DNA from: an uncultured Lachnospiraceae bacterium
GTDB lineage: Bacteria; Bacillota; Clostridia; Lachnospirales; Lachnospiraceae
Assembly (NCBI GenBank): GCA_947175845.1
Contig: CAMWOK010000045.1
Coordinates: 1 to 14,336 of the forward strand
DNA: 14,336 nucleotides
Direction of reading: 5' to 3'
Shown piece by piece: positions 1 through 6,969 of the stretch (within the stretch, counting starts at the first letter, position 1; every line of letters begins with the position of its first letter). A program made the position numbers and the translations under genes. A model generated the notes under the pieces. That model ran no database searches, was not told the DNA's origin, and worked only from the letters and a program-made list of their open reading frames with translations.

Positions 1-876
1 CACAATCGCCGCCGCGGTGGAGTCCTCGTAAGCCGGTGTCGCGGGCTGCCTGAATTCGACGGGAATGAGCTTCGAGTCCTGGATGCTGGCGATAAAATAG
101 TCCGCCACTTTCTTTGATGCATCGAGATACCGCGCCTCCTTCGTGTGGATATAACTCAGGATAAAGCCGTACACTGCCCACGCCTGCCCTCTCGTCCACG
201 AGGAGCCATGGCCGTACCCCTGCCCGCCGACAGAGTGCAGGTACGCGCCGGTCTCAGCGTCAAATTCAATAATGTGCTTTACCGATCCGTCCGCGCGGAT
301 AAAGTTCTGGATTGCGGTGTCCGCGTGCATCTTCGCAATGTGGTAAAATTTCGGATCGCGCAGCTCGTCGCCTGCCCAGTACAGCAGCGGCAGATTCATC
401 ATGCAGTCGATAATCGCGCGGCCCGCAAAGGATCCGTCCTCATTTCCGTCCCAGTTGTTCCAGGCGCGGATAAACTTCCCGACCGGGTTAAAGCGGCCCG
501 CGAGATTGTCCGCCGCGAGCAGCGCCCTGTTGCGCGACGCCCTGTCGCCCGTCAGACGATAGTGCGCAACCGCTGTCGGCATCCATTTAAAGCCGCTGTC
601 ATGGTCCATGCCCTGGTGGTTCATCAGATTTTCGTCCAGCCGGATCTCCGTGCGCAGCGCGTTCTCCAGATAGACGGGCTCCTTCGTCGCGTGGTAGAGC
701 TGCCACATCATGCCGCCCCAGAAGCCGTTCGTCCACCAGCAGATTTCCGTTGCGCCGCGGTCGTCAAACACGCCGTCCCTGGTCGTGTAGGGAATCTTGT
801 TCCGGCTCCGCTGCGCGACCTGCTTCTCCTTCGCCAAAATCTTTTCACAGACCTCGTTTACCCATTCTCTTTCCAT
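1..876 (-). CDS. GH88 unsaturated glucuronyl hydrolase (3' end cut by window edge)
   Basis: The 292 visible residues match glycoside hydrolase family 88, which hydrolyses the 4,5-unsaturated uronic acid left at the non-reducing end of oligosaccharides by polysaccharide lyases. An (alpha/alpha)6-barrel pattern is visible: WWTNGFWGG near residue 47, HDSGF with Asp93, GRAIIDCMMNLPLLYWA with Asp157, and GQGYGHGSSWTRGQAWAVYG at 218-237. Asp93 and Asp157 correspond by motif to the two catalytic aspartates known in Bacillus UGL (Asp88 and Asp149). No signal peptide is seen, so it should be cytoplasmic. Family members are about 370-380 residues, so roughly 80-90 C-terminal residues lie off the left edge. 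The ATG at 876 has a good AGAGGGAGA site just upstream. It starts 19 bases after the membrane-protein gene with no terminator between them, so the two are probably co-transcribed. The exact uronide (glycosaminoglycan, gellan, arabinogalactan or pectin) cannot be read from the sequence; a GH105 member is less likely. Confidence 0.9.
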   Translation of the reverse strand, partial: MEREWVNEVCEKILAKEKQVAQRSRNKIPYTTRDGVFDDRGATEICWWTNGFWGGMMWQLYHATKEPVYLENALRTEIRLDENLMNHQGMDHDSGFKWMPTAVAHYRLTGDRASRNRALLAADNLAGRFNPVGKFIRAWNNWDGNEDGSFAGRAIIDCMMNLPLLYWAGDELRDPKFYHIAKMHADTAIQNFIRADGSVKHIIEFDAETGAYLHSVGGQGYGHGSSWTRGQAWAVYGFILSYIHTKEARYLDASKKVADYFIASIQDSKLIPVEFRQPATPAYEDSTAAAIV

Positions 877-895
877 TGCATTCTCCCTCTTTTCA

Positions 896-1555
896 TTATT
901 TTTCTTTCTTTTTGTGTCTGAGCGCAAAATAGCGCGGGAAAATCCCCAGAGAGGAACCGATCGCATGGAATATGGGAAAAAAGATGCAGACAGTCAGCAG
1001 CTGGACAAAAAGCTGAGGCGCCTCCACTGCCTGTTCCTCGGCCATCACTGCGGTGTCCCCCACCATGTCCACATAGAAATCCTTTCTGGTGAGTGGATCC
1101 CGGTACTCAATCTGGCCCAGAAACAGCTCATCCTGTGACAAATCTTCCCACACGATGCGGCCGACCGGCAGAACGCTCTCCCCGCTGTGGTACACCTCGT
1201 CCTCGAACTGGACGCTCTCTCTGTTGATGACTGCCGCGATCCGCTCCCCGCTTGAAAGTTCAAGGCTGTAAAAGGCGAATTTTCCATGGTATCCCATCCC
1301 GTCATTCATGAAATGAATCCCCTCGGAAACAATCGTGAACGTGTCATGGCTGAGCAGATCCTCCACGCTCTGCGCGCGAAAAACTGTTTTGTCCGCCCGG
1401 CCGCCAATCTCCCCGTCCACAGCCGCGTGATTTTCCAGCTCCTTCACATAAACCTTCTGCGCGACCTGCTTTGCAACATAGCCGGTCCCCTGCGCGATAA
1501 GCATAGACAGAAGCAGGCAAATCCAGACATCTGTCGGCAGCAAAACTCTTCTCAT
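896..1555 (-). CDS. Unrecognised membrane protein with two terminal membrane segments
   Basis: I do not recognise this 219-residue protein. A hydrophobic segment at about 8-28 follows a short basic N-terminus (MRR). A second one at about 183-206 precedes a very basic tail ending in RHKKKEK. By the positive-inside rule both ends should be cytoplasmic and residues 30-180 should be outside. That middle part is acidic and looks like a mixed alpha/beta domain, with a helix-like stretch (VAKQVAQKVYVKELENH) after the first segment. It carries short motifs such as GERIAAVINRE, SGESVLPVGRIV and LTRKDFYVDMVGD. No lipobox, catalytic triad or metal-binding pattern stands out. ATG 1555 has an excellent AAGGAGG site. 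The gene lies after the histidine kinase and 19 bases before GH88, but has its own promoter at 1636-1664. A sensory, accessory or export role is possible but is inference only. Confidence 0.85.
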   Translation of the reverse strand: MRRVLLPTDVWICLLLSMLIAQGTGYVAKQVAQKVYVKELENHAAVDGEIGGRADKTVFRAQSVEDLLSHDTFTIVSEGIHFMNDGMGYHGKFAFYSLELSSGERIAAVINRESVQFEDEVYHSGESVLPVGRIVWEDLSQDELFLGQIEYRDPLTRKDFYVDMVGDTAVMAEEQAVEAPQLFVQLLTVCIFFPIFHAIGSSLGIFPRYFALRHKKKEK

Positions 1556-1635
1556 AAACTTTTTTCCTCCTTTTCCTCAACCTGCTCTGTCACGCAGGCA
1601 TGTGTTTTTTTCTCCTTGCGCCCTCATGTATGACC

Positions 1636-1664
1636 ATTATATTCCAGCCAGCTCCCTTCTTCAA
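1636..1664 (-). promoter_or_regulatory. Sigma-A-type promoter for the membrane protein and GH88
   Basis: On the minus strand TTGAAG (1659-1664) and a perfect TATAAT (1636-1641) are separated by exactly 17 bases. Transcription would start near 1629, giving a leader of about 75 bases before ATG 1555. The promoter lies in the 116-base gap after the kinase stop codon. The membrane protein and GH88 can therefore be expressed independently of the two-component genes, although no terminator separates them from the kinase. Confidence 0.75.
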
Positions 1665-1671
1665 GGCGAAA

Positions 1672-2946
1672 CTACAGCGTCTTTTCCCGCAGATAGCAGA
1701 ACAGGCAGAATCGTTCCTCCTCCTGCTGTATCTCCATGTCGCCGCCGTATTTTTTCACAATCTGCTGTATGCTGCGCAGGCCGTACCCGTGGCGCGGCGC
1801 GTCCGGTTTGGTCGTGCCTGGAAGTCCGCCAAAGCGCCCCCTTGTGTCGGCATCCTTTCGCAGACAGGGATTGCTGACCTCCACCGCCAGCACACCCTTT
1901 GCAGAGCGCGCGGTCAGCACCACCTCCCGTTTCTCATCTTCCAGCATCAGGCAGCCCTCCGCGGCATTGTCAAGGGCGTTGGCAAACAGTGCGCAGATGT
2001 CCGGCTTCTCAAAGGGAAGCTCGCCCGGGATATCCACCTTTGCCGAGAGCGCGATTCCCCGCTGGCGCATCATTCCCGCCTTGACAGACAGCACCGCGTT
2101 CACCGTGGCATCCCCCGAGCAGACCGCCGCCTTCTCAAGCGCGGGGTTCTCAATCATTTTCTGAATGTATCCGTCCTTCTCCTGTGCCGGCAGGGAGAGC
2201 AGAACCTGCAGATGATTGGCGAGGTCATGCCTGAGCCTGCGGATCTCAAACTGCTGCTGCTCCATATCTTCATAGTATCTTTTATTGTACGCTGCCAGCG
2301 CATTTTCCTGCTCCAGCTTCTGCTGCCTGTTGAGGACAAGCATCGCCCAGAACAGCCCCACAAACGACAGAAGCGCCACCAGAAGCAGCACCACATTCAT
2401 CAGCATATACTCCCGAAAGATCCCTCTGTCCATATTGTAGCGCGGGTTCAAAAGCACCAGCGAAGACACAATTCCCATGGGCGGGATACACAGCATCAGA
2501 AGCAGCCGCCACAGGGACGGGGCAAGCTCAAAATCCCGCTCCGGCCGAAAGCGGCGAATCCCCAGATAGATTCCCAAAACTGCTAGGCTGCGGAACATGC
2601 GGGACAGCGTCCCCATTCCGCTTGGAAGATAACCCGCTGCCCAGTTGTCAAACAGCGCGTTCCAGGCAAACATCATGCTCGCAAGCATCAGCCCGACTGT
2701 CACACGCTTCAGCCCCGAACCGGTGCACGACTTCCAGACACAGAACAGAAAAAACAGCAGTGTCGGAGGCAAATTCCAGACATCTCCCAGATAGATAATC
2801 CCAAAAATAAGCGCATAACAGCCAGCGAACAGGAGCGCGCGCCACCGCCATTCCTTTCGCAGCACAGCCAGGTATGACACCGCCGCGCAGAACAGTACTA
2901 TTGTTCCTATCCGCAACAGCATTATCATCACGTTAAAGCTATACAT
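1672..2946 (-). CDS. GHKL-type (AgrC/ComD-like) sensor histidine kinase
   Basis: This 424-residue protein has about six hydrophobic segments in residues 1-205, then a linker and a cytoplasmic kinase core. The H-box is RLRHDLANHLQ, with His240 as the likely phosphoacceptor. The N-box is FANALDNAAEG (Asn323, Asp326, Asn327). The ATP-lid and G-box region ends in RHGYGLRSIQQIVKKYGGDM at 385-404. This layout and length are typical of the peptide-sensing GHKL kinases that partner LytTR regulators, but no AgrB or AgrD-like gene is visible here, so the ligand is unknown. ATG 2946 is preceded by a GGAGG site. The gene starts 33 bases after the response regulator stop codon, and the two are clearly one operon. 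It should phosphorylate the upstream-encoded regulator. Confidence 0.93.
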   Translation of the reverse strand: MYSFNVMIMLLRIGTIVLFCAAVSYLAVLRKEWRWRALLFAGCYALIFGIIYLGDVWNLPPTLLFFLFCVWKSCTGSGLKRVTVGLMLASMMFAWNALFDNWAAGYLPSGMGTLSRMFRSLAVLGIYLGIRRFRPERDFELAPSLWRLLLMLCIPPMGIVSSLVLLNPRYNMDRGIFREYMLMNVVLLLVALLSFVGLFWAMLVLNRQQKLEQENALAAYNKRYYEDMEQQQFEIRRLRHDLANHLQVLLSLPAQEKDGYIQKMIENPALEKAAVCSGDATVNAVLSVKAGMMRQRGIALSAKVDIPGELPFEKPDICALFANALDNAAEGCLMLEDEKREVVLTARSAKGVLAVEVSNPCLRKDADTRGRFGGLPGTTKPDAPRHGYGLRSIQQIVKKYGGDMEIQQEEERFCLFCYLREKTL

Positions 2947-2979
2947 TCGTTTTCCTCCGCCTGTCTCAATAAATTGCGG

Positions 2980-3684
2980 TCACAGCAGCATTGCGCGCGC
3001 AAGCTTTCTGGTCGCCTCGTCCTTGAGCGCCCTGCTCATCGGCAGCCTCTGACCGCCGACTGTCACCGAATCCGATCCAATCTGACCAACCTGCGCCGGA
3101 TTGACCAGATAGCGCTGATGAATCCGAACAAATCTTCCGCAAAACTGCTGCTCCACCTCGTCGAGCTTCGCATAAAATGGATATTCCCGCCCGCCGCACA
3201 CACAGATTACTCTCCTTTTGTCACTGTAAAAGTAGCAGATCGAAGCGGCCAACAGCCGAAAGGTCCCCTCTGTATTCTTGAATATGTACATATCTGACTC
3301 CTTTCTGGTAAGCTGCGCACGCACGCGCTGCAGCACCTCAAGAAGCCGATCCGGTTTTGCGGGCTTGATGATGTAATCCAGCGCGCTCACCCTGTATCCG
3401 TCAAAGACATAGTCGGGATATCCGGTTACAAACACGATGATAAGCTCTGTGTCAAACGCCCTGATCGCCTCCGCTGCCACCATCCCGTTCATGCCCGTCA
3501 TCTCCACATCCAGAAACAGCAGATCGACCTCTCCTGTATGGCTCTGCAGCCAGCGCACCGCCCCCGCCCCGGTTGAGAACTCATACACAATCTCCTCCGT
3601 CTCCTCCAACAGTATCTTCTCCAGCTGCAGGCGCAGCGCATCCCTTGCGTCCGCCGAGTCATCACATATCGCTACCCGAAGCAT
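2980..3684 (-). CDS. LytTR-family (LytR/AlgR) response regulator
   Basis: This 234-residue cytoplasmic regulator has a receiver domain at about 1-125: acidic pair Asp8-Asp9, phosphoacceptor Asp59 in LLFLDVEM, Thr87 in VFVTGYPDYVF, and Lys107 in DYIIKPAK. It is followed by a LytTR DNA-binding domain at about 132-232, with the typical FVRIHQRYLVNPAQV and LPMSRALKDE segments. LytTR domains bind pairs of 9-base direct repeats. I chose ATG 3684 because the protein then starts MLRVAICDD, as in the family, and a GGGGAG site lies 9 bases upstream. An in-frame ATG at 3723 has no ribosome binding site and would add 13 unrelated residues. The gene is followed by its kinase and is divergent from the ABC transporter genes, which makes that transporter the most obvious target (inference). 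Confidence 0.94.
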   Translation of the reverse strand: MLRVAICDDSADARDALRLQLEKILLEETEEIVYEFSTGAGAVRWLQSHTGEVDLLFLDVEMTGMNGMVAAEAIRAFDTELIIVFVTGYPDYVFDGYRVSALDYIIKPAKPDRLLEVLQRVRAQLTRKESDMYIFKNTEGTFRLLAASICYFYSDKRRVICVCGGREYPFYAKLDEVEQQFCGRFVRIHQRYLVNPAQVGQIGSDSVTVGGQRLPMSRALKDEATRKLARAMLL

Positions 3685-3740
3685 AACGTACCACTCCCCT
3701 GTCCGTCGATTTTTCTCATGCACTGTCTGATACAGTTATC

Positions 3741-3761
3741 CCGGCACAAATGCTGCGCCGG
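3741..3761 (-). other. Stem-loop in the response regulator mRNA leader
   Basis: On the minus strand CCGGCGCA pairs with TGTGCCGG through a 5-base loop, giving an 8-pair stem that includes one G-U pair. It lies just downstream of the candidate -10 elements at 3763-3779, so it would sit at or near the 5' end of the regulator/kinase mRNA. No T-run follows, so it is not a terminator. A 5' stabilising or regulatory role is possible. Confidence 0.45.
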
Positions 3762-3773
3762 AATTGTAACCTT

Positions 3774-3782
3774 ATTGTAACA
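3774..3782 (-). promoter_or_regulatory. Candidate extended -10 promoter for the two-component operon
   Basis: The minus strand reads TG-T-TACAAT, a good extended -10 element (5 of 6 matches to TATAAT). A second TACAAT lies 11 bases further on at 3763-3768. No convincing -35 box is seen 16-18 bases upstream, which fits an extended -10 or activator-dependent promoter. The predicted leader is about 80 bases. Confidence 0.4.
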
Positions 3783-3846
3783 CGTTTTCCTTCGATATAA
3801 CAGCCCCTGCGCCGCAAGTTTGTGACCGCGCTTTGCCGGACGATTT

Positions 3847-3877
3847 GCAAACTGTTACAAAAAACCTGCAAAACTTG
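3847..3877 (-). promoter_or_regulatory. Candidate LytTR binding site (paired repeats)
   Basis: On the minus strand CAAGTTTTG (3869-3877) and ACAGTTTGC (3847-3855) share the GTT core with a 22-base period, meaning 13 bases between repeats. The published LytTR pattern is two copies of [TA][AC][CA]GTTN[AG][TG] spaced 12-13 bases apart. The copies match 7 and 8 of 9 positions. The site lies between the two divergent promoters. It was found by eye, so chance is a real possibility. Confidence 0.3.
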
Positions 3878-3909
3878 ACAGAATTGTCGCCCCCATACCA
3901 AACTTGACA
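3871..3909 (+). repeat. Direct repeat pair AAACTTGACA
   Basis: Two identical 10-base copies occur at 3871-3880 and 3900-3909, 29 bases apart start to start. Each contains a perfect TTGACA hexamer, but neither has a convincing -10 element 16-18 bases downstream. They may be regulator binding sites upstream of the ATPase promoter rather than -35 boxes. Confidence 0.5.
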
Positions 3910-3956
3910 TCCTGCGCGCAGAACATTACATGGCACAGCTTGGCGCGCGTTTGTTG

Positions 3957-3965
3957 TGTTATGAT
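3957..3965 (+). promoter_or_regulatory. Candidate extended -10 promoter for the ABC transporter operon
   Basis: The sequence TG-T-TATGAT is an extended -10 element with 5 of 6 matches. Transcription would start near 3972, leaving a leader of about 40 bases that ends in the GGAGG at 4001-4005. The -35 region is poor (AGCTTG with a 17-base spacer), consistent with a need for an activator such as the adjacent LytTR regulator (inference). Confidence 0.45.
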
Positions 3966-4012
3966 TTTTTATGAAAAGTCTGATATCAAATATTTTAATT
4001 GGAGGTTTTCCT

Positions 4013-4759
4013 ATGCTGTATATCAAAAATTTACACAAATCCTACCAGTCCGGCAGCAAATCCTACCCTGTTCTAAAGGGCGTCAACCTGTCGGTCTCCA
4101 GCCAGGAATTTATCGCGGTCATGGGGCCGTCCGGTTCGGGCAAGAGCACCCTGCTCAACTGTATCTCCTGCTACATCCCCTTCGACGAAGGCTCGATCAC
4201 ACTGGGCGGACAGACCTTAAAAAATCTGGATGCGGACGCTCTTGCGAGAGTCCGCAACGAGCAGCTGGGCTTTGTATTTCAAGACTTTATGCTGCTCGAC
4301 GGGCTGACTGTGCGGGAAAATGTGCTTGTGCCAAGGATTATCCGGGACAAGGTGGACGCCGAGGCCAATGAGCGCGCCGACTCCCTGATGTCCCTGTTTG
4401 GCATCGCGCACACTGCAGACAAATATCCGGCCGAAATCTCCGGCGGCGAACGGCAGCGCGCGGCAGTGGCGCGGAGTCTCATCAACAAGCCGCTGATTCT
4501 TCTCGCAGACGAGCCGACTGGAAATCTCGACAGCAAGTCGAGCCGCACGGTCATCGAGGCATTTGAGAATGCCCGCCGGCAGTTAGGCGCGACTATCTTC
4601 ATGGTTACGCACGACAGCTGCGCGGCATCCTTCTGTGACCGCGTTATCCTGCTTCAGGACGGCCTGGTCTGCGACACACTGCAAAAGCAGAATGAGAGCC
4701 AGCAGGCGTTTCAGGACCGCCTGCTCACAGCCATCAAAACGATGAGCAGCACGAAATGA
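4013..4759 (+). CDS. BceA/MacB-like ABC transporter ATPase
   Basis: This 248-residue ATPase subunit is complete. Walker A is GPSGSGKST (38-46), the Q-loop glutamine is Gln90, the signature is SGGERQ (143-148), Walker B is LILLADEP (161-168) followed by TGNLD, and the switch histidine is His200. The sequence resembles the subfamily that pairs with FtsX-like permeases: BceA, SalX, and the MacB and LolD group. These energise antimicrobial-peptide removal, lipid or peptide handling, or mechanical signalling at the membrane. ATG 4013 was chosen because GGAGG lies 7 bases upstream and the protein starts MLYIKNLHKSY, as in the family; an in-frame ATG at 3971 lacks a site. The permease gene starts 8 bases after the stop codon, so they form a two-gene operon. 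Confidence 0.94.
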   Translation: MLYIKNLHKSYQSGSKSYPVLKGVNLSVSSQEFIAVMGPSGSGKSTLLNCISCYIPFDEGSITLGGQTLKNLDADALARVRNEQLGFVFQDFMLLDGLTVRENVLVPRIIRDKVDAEANERADSLMSLFGIAHTADKYPAEISGGERQRAAVARSLINKPLILLADEPTGNLDSKSSRTVIEAFENARRQLGATIFMVTHDSCAASFCDRVILLQDGLVCDTLQKQNESQQAFQDRLLTAIKTMSSTK

Positions 4760-4767
4760 GGTGAAAA

Positions 4768-6870
4768 ATGATGATGACAATGAAACAACTGGAACGCAAA
4801 CTGCAGCGCGCAGACCAAAAGCAGGCACTGCTTTACCTGTTCTGTAATTTTGTATCCCTGCTGCTCATCACCGCCTACTCCGCGATGATGTTCTCCCCGA
4901 CCGTGCTTCTCATTCTGCCGCAGGGCGGTGACAGCCGCAAACAGCTGACTGCCATTTTTGTATTGGCACTCTTTGGCTGTGTCGTCTTCACGGTGTACGC
5001 CTCTGGCCTGTTCTTTCGCAGGAAGGCAGCACAGCTTGGCACGCTCATGGCGCTCGGCGCCTCGAGAGCGCGGCTTGCGCCCGGCGTATTCCGCGAGGTA
5101 CTCCTGCTCAGCGGCATCTCCTCGCTGCTTGGCATCGCGGCCGGCTTTCCCTTTGTCTTTCTTCTGTGGAACGGTTTCCGCCTGTTTATCGTGGACAGTC
5201 AGGAGATGCAGCTTCGCCTCGACTACAGATGTCTGGCAGTCTCCGCAGTATTTTTTGTGCTTGTGGCTGCCTGCTGCTGCCTGACCGCATACCGCTGCCT
5301 GCACCGGACGAACATCATCGACATCATCCATGAGGAACACAAAAATGAACCGGTCAAAACACCGGGCAGATGGTGCGGTCCTGCGGGAATCGCCCTGATG
5401 TTTTTCGGTGCTGTTCTTGGCTACCAGGCGCCCGGCGTCTACATGCAGCTGTTCAGCGCCTACCCGACCGCACTGCTGAATCTCCTCTACGCGCCCGTCT
5501 TTGTGGGGCTGTATATGATCATGCTGCACACGGTGGTGCACGGGTGGCGCACACGCAGGAAAAAGCCCTGCCGCAGCCTGATTGCGCGAAGCATGATGAA
5601 GTTCCAGGGACGCCAGACCGTCAACAACCTGATCGTCAGCACAGTGCTCATCGCAGGAAGTGCATTTGCCATCTTTTACCTGCCCATGCTCGGGGTCAGC
5701 CAGATTTTAGAGGTGCGCGCGCGCCCCTTCGACTACTGCTATCACTACCGCATGGACCAGGATATTCTAGGTCAGGACGAGATTGCCGCAAAAGCATCCC
5801 AATACGGGCTTTCCATCAAAGAGTTCCGCAGCAGCCCCTATCTGACGCTCGGCCACGACAGCCTTGTAACCGTGGAGGAAGGCCGTTCCTTCCACCTTGA
5901 ACACAAAGACCTGGCGGGCAGTGTCAAGGTGCTCTCCGCGTCCGGTTTTCATGCCCTCACCGGAAAGTCCGTCACGGTCAGGCCGGGCGCGTACCACATT
6001 ATCTCGACGGCGGACGAGACAGAGACCTACTTCTATGTCACGGACATCACCTTCCTGACAAACATGGCGACGCGCGGGACGATTCCGGTCAGCTTTGCAG
6101 GCTATGTGCACTATGACTTTCTCGCCGGCCCGTCCGGGTACTATTTAATCAGCGATGCGGACTATGAGGCCATCTCCCGCGGACTCACGCCGGACTGGCG
6201 GGGAACCATCTCGTTTTTCAAAATGGACGGCGCGGACAGCTACGCCTTTGCCCAGGACTTTTTCCACACGCTGACCACCTCCTTTGGGCCGGAATGCGAA
6301 TACGGCTACTACTATGACCGCGTGCAGAAAATTGCGGCGGACGAGGCAGGGGAGCGCTACTGGGGCGACACAGACCAGATGACCAGACTGTCCTACGACA
6401 ACGCAGACGCAAGCGACTTCCGCCTCTACTGGACCTATATGCCCAAAATCCGCATTCTGGATCAGAATGATTTTCTGAAAACCTTTGCGGTATATCTGAT
6501 GATGTTTCTGTTTATCTCCATCATCTGCACCCTCGCCGCACTGATTATCAGCTACACGCGCTGCATGACCATCACGCTGAACAACCGCTATGTCTTTGAC
6601 GACCTGCGGCGTCTGGGCGCGTCCCCCGCATTTCTCAGGCGCGAGGTGCGCAGCCAGGCCGGCAGCGTCTTTAGGATACCCGTACTGGTCGGAATGGGCG
6701 CCATGTATTTTCTGTACGTACTGATTATGCTGGGAAATGACGGAAAACTTGTCCTGAGCGAACTTGCCGGCCTCGCCGTCTGCCTGTGTATCCTGCTCGG
6801 GATGGCGGCGATCTACGGTGTGGTGTACTGCTATACTGTGCGGCGCATGTATCGCGCGCTTTCTTTATAG
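4768..6870 (+). CDS. BceB-like FtsX-domain ABC transporter permease
   Basis: This 700-residue integral membrane protein has the ten-segment BceB pattern. There are four segments in about 22-175, two in about 205-255, one at about 286-308, a large extracellular region at about 310-570, and three C-terminal segments at about 572-596, 635-655 and 662-688. FtsX-like signatures flank the segments: RRKAAQLGTLMALGASR (84-100) and the second-copy counterpart RYVFDDLRRLGASPAFLRRE (607-626). In known Bce systems the extracellular loop contacts lipid-bound peptide antibiotics and the permease also signals to the kinase. The loop sequence here is not diagnostic of a substrate. ATG 4768 follows GAGGTG, 8 bases after the ATPase stop codon. 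The gene is slightly longer than Bacillus BceB (about 645 residues). The kinase next door is a GHKL type rather than BceS-like, so functional linkage is unproven. Confidence 0.9.
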   Translation: MMMTMKQLERKLQRADQKQALLYLFCNFVSLLLITAYSAMMFSPTVLLILPQGGDSRKQLTAIFVLALFGCVVFTVYASGLFFRRKAAQLGTLMALGASRARLAPGVFREVLLLSGISSLLGIAAGFPFVFLLWNGFRLFIVDSQEMQLRLDYRCLAVSAVFFVLVAACCCLTAYRCLHRTNIIDIIHEEHKNEPVKTPGRWCGPAGIALMFFGAVLGYQAPGVYMQLFSAYPTALLNLLYAPVFVGLYMIMLHTVVHGWRTRRKKPCRSLIARSMMKFQGRQTVNNLIVSTVLIAGSAFAIFYLPMLGVSQILEVRARPFDYCYHYRMDQDILGQDEIAAKASQYGLSIKEFRSSPYLTLGHDSLVTVEEGRSFHLEHKDLAGSVKVLSASGFHALTGKSVTVRPGAYHIISTADETETYFYVTDITFLTNMATRGTIPVSFAGYVHYDFLAGPSGYYLISDADYEAISRGLTPDWRGTISFFKMDGADSYAFAQDFFHTLTTSFGPECEYGYYYDRVQKIAADEAGERYWGDTDQMTRLSYDNADASDFRLYWTYMPKIRILDQNDFLKTFAVYLMMFLFISIICTLAALIISYTRCMTITLNNRYVFDDLRRLGASPAFLRREVRSQAGSVFRIPVLVGMGAMYFLYVLIMLGNDGKLVLSELAGLAVCLCILLGMAAIYGVVYCYTVRRMYRALSL

Positions 6871-6896
6871 AATTTCTTCCGCAAGTATGCTATAAT
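6868..6896 (+). promoter_or_regulatory. Extended -10 promoter for the GH2 gene
   Basis: A perfect TATAAT (6891-6896) is preceded by TG and one base (TGCTATAAT), an extended -10 element. The -35 position (6868-6873, TAGAAT, 17-base spacer) is weak and overlaps the permease stop codon. Transcription should start near 6903, inside the palindrome at 6901-6920. The leader to ATG 6970 would be about 67 bases. Confidence 0.7.
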
Positions 6897-6900
6897 CAGC

Positions 6901-6920
6901 CTAGTGCAATGCTGCACTAG
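6901..6920. promoter_or_regulatory. Perfect palindrome at the GH2 transcription start (candidate operator)
   Basis: CTAGTGCA (6901-6908) and TGCACTAG (6913-6920) are exact inverted repeats around ATGC. The dyad begins 4 bases after the -10 box, a classic position for a repressor operator. In RNA the same sequence would form an 8-pair stem with a four-base loop at the extreme 5' end. No regulator gene of a matching family (LacI, GntR, AraC) is visible in the window. Confidence 0.6.
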
Positions 6921-6969
6921 AGGAAAACATACACATTCCTGTATCATACCGAGAGGAGTAGTAATATTT

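Larger units (their letters stand above)
3685..4012. promoter_or_regulatory. Divergent regulatory region between regulator and transporter genes
   Basis: This 328-base non-coding stretch separates the response regulator (leftwards) from the ATPase gene (rightwards). It is more AT-rich than the flanking genes. It contains candidate promoters for both directions, two 10-base direct repeats (AAACTTGACA at 3871-3880 and 3900-3909), two 8-base direct repeats (ATTGTAAC at 3763-3770 and 3774-3781), a candidate LytTR site pair, and a stem-loop in the regulator's leader. No additional gene is visible in it. Confidence 0.7.

Noticed and set aside
145..921. A 258-codon plus-strand open frame over GH88
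   Set aside because: It is antisense to the conserved GH88 coding sequence and has no ribosome binding site or known motifs.
1590..1601. Three-codon leader frame (ATG CCT GCG TGA) behind an AAGGAG in the membrane-protein leader
   Set aside because: Too short to distinguish from chance; no amino-acid codon run or attenuator structure accompanies it.
1581..1611. A 5-pair hairpin followed by a T-run on the plus strand, resembling a terminator
   Set aside because: No plus-strand gene lies upstream, and the T-run reads as A on the transcribed minus strand.
1600..2586. A 328-codon plus-strand open frame over the histidine kinase
   Set aside because: It mirrors a well-supported GHKL kinase; it is low-complexity (His/Gln/Arg-rich) and has no recognisable domain.
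3875..3909. Two perfect TTGACA hexamers as -35 boxes for the transporter promoter
   Set aside because: Neither has a reasonable -10 at 16-18 bases (CCAAAC and TACATG at 17); they are better described as part of a 10-base direct repeat.
4711..5541. A 276-codon minus-strand open frame over the start of the permease gene
   Set aside because: It overlaps the ATPase end and permease start antisense; its composition is charged and low-complexity, and both overlapped genes are strongly supported.
6904..6969. N-terminal extension of GH2 from the ATG at 6904
   Set aside because: It would start inside the predicted operator at the transcription start, has no ribosome binding site, and adds residues unlike GH2 N-termini.
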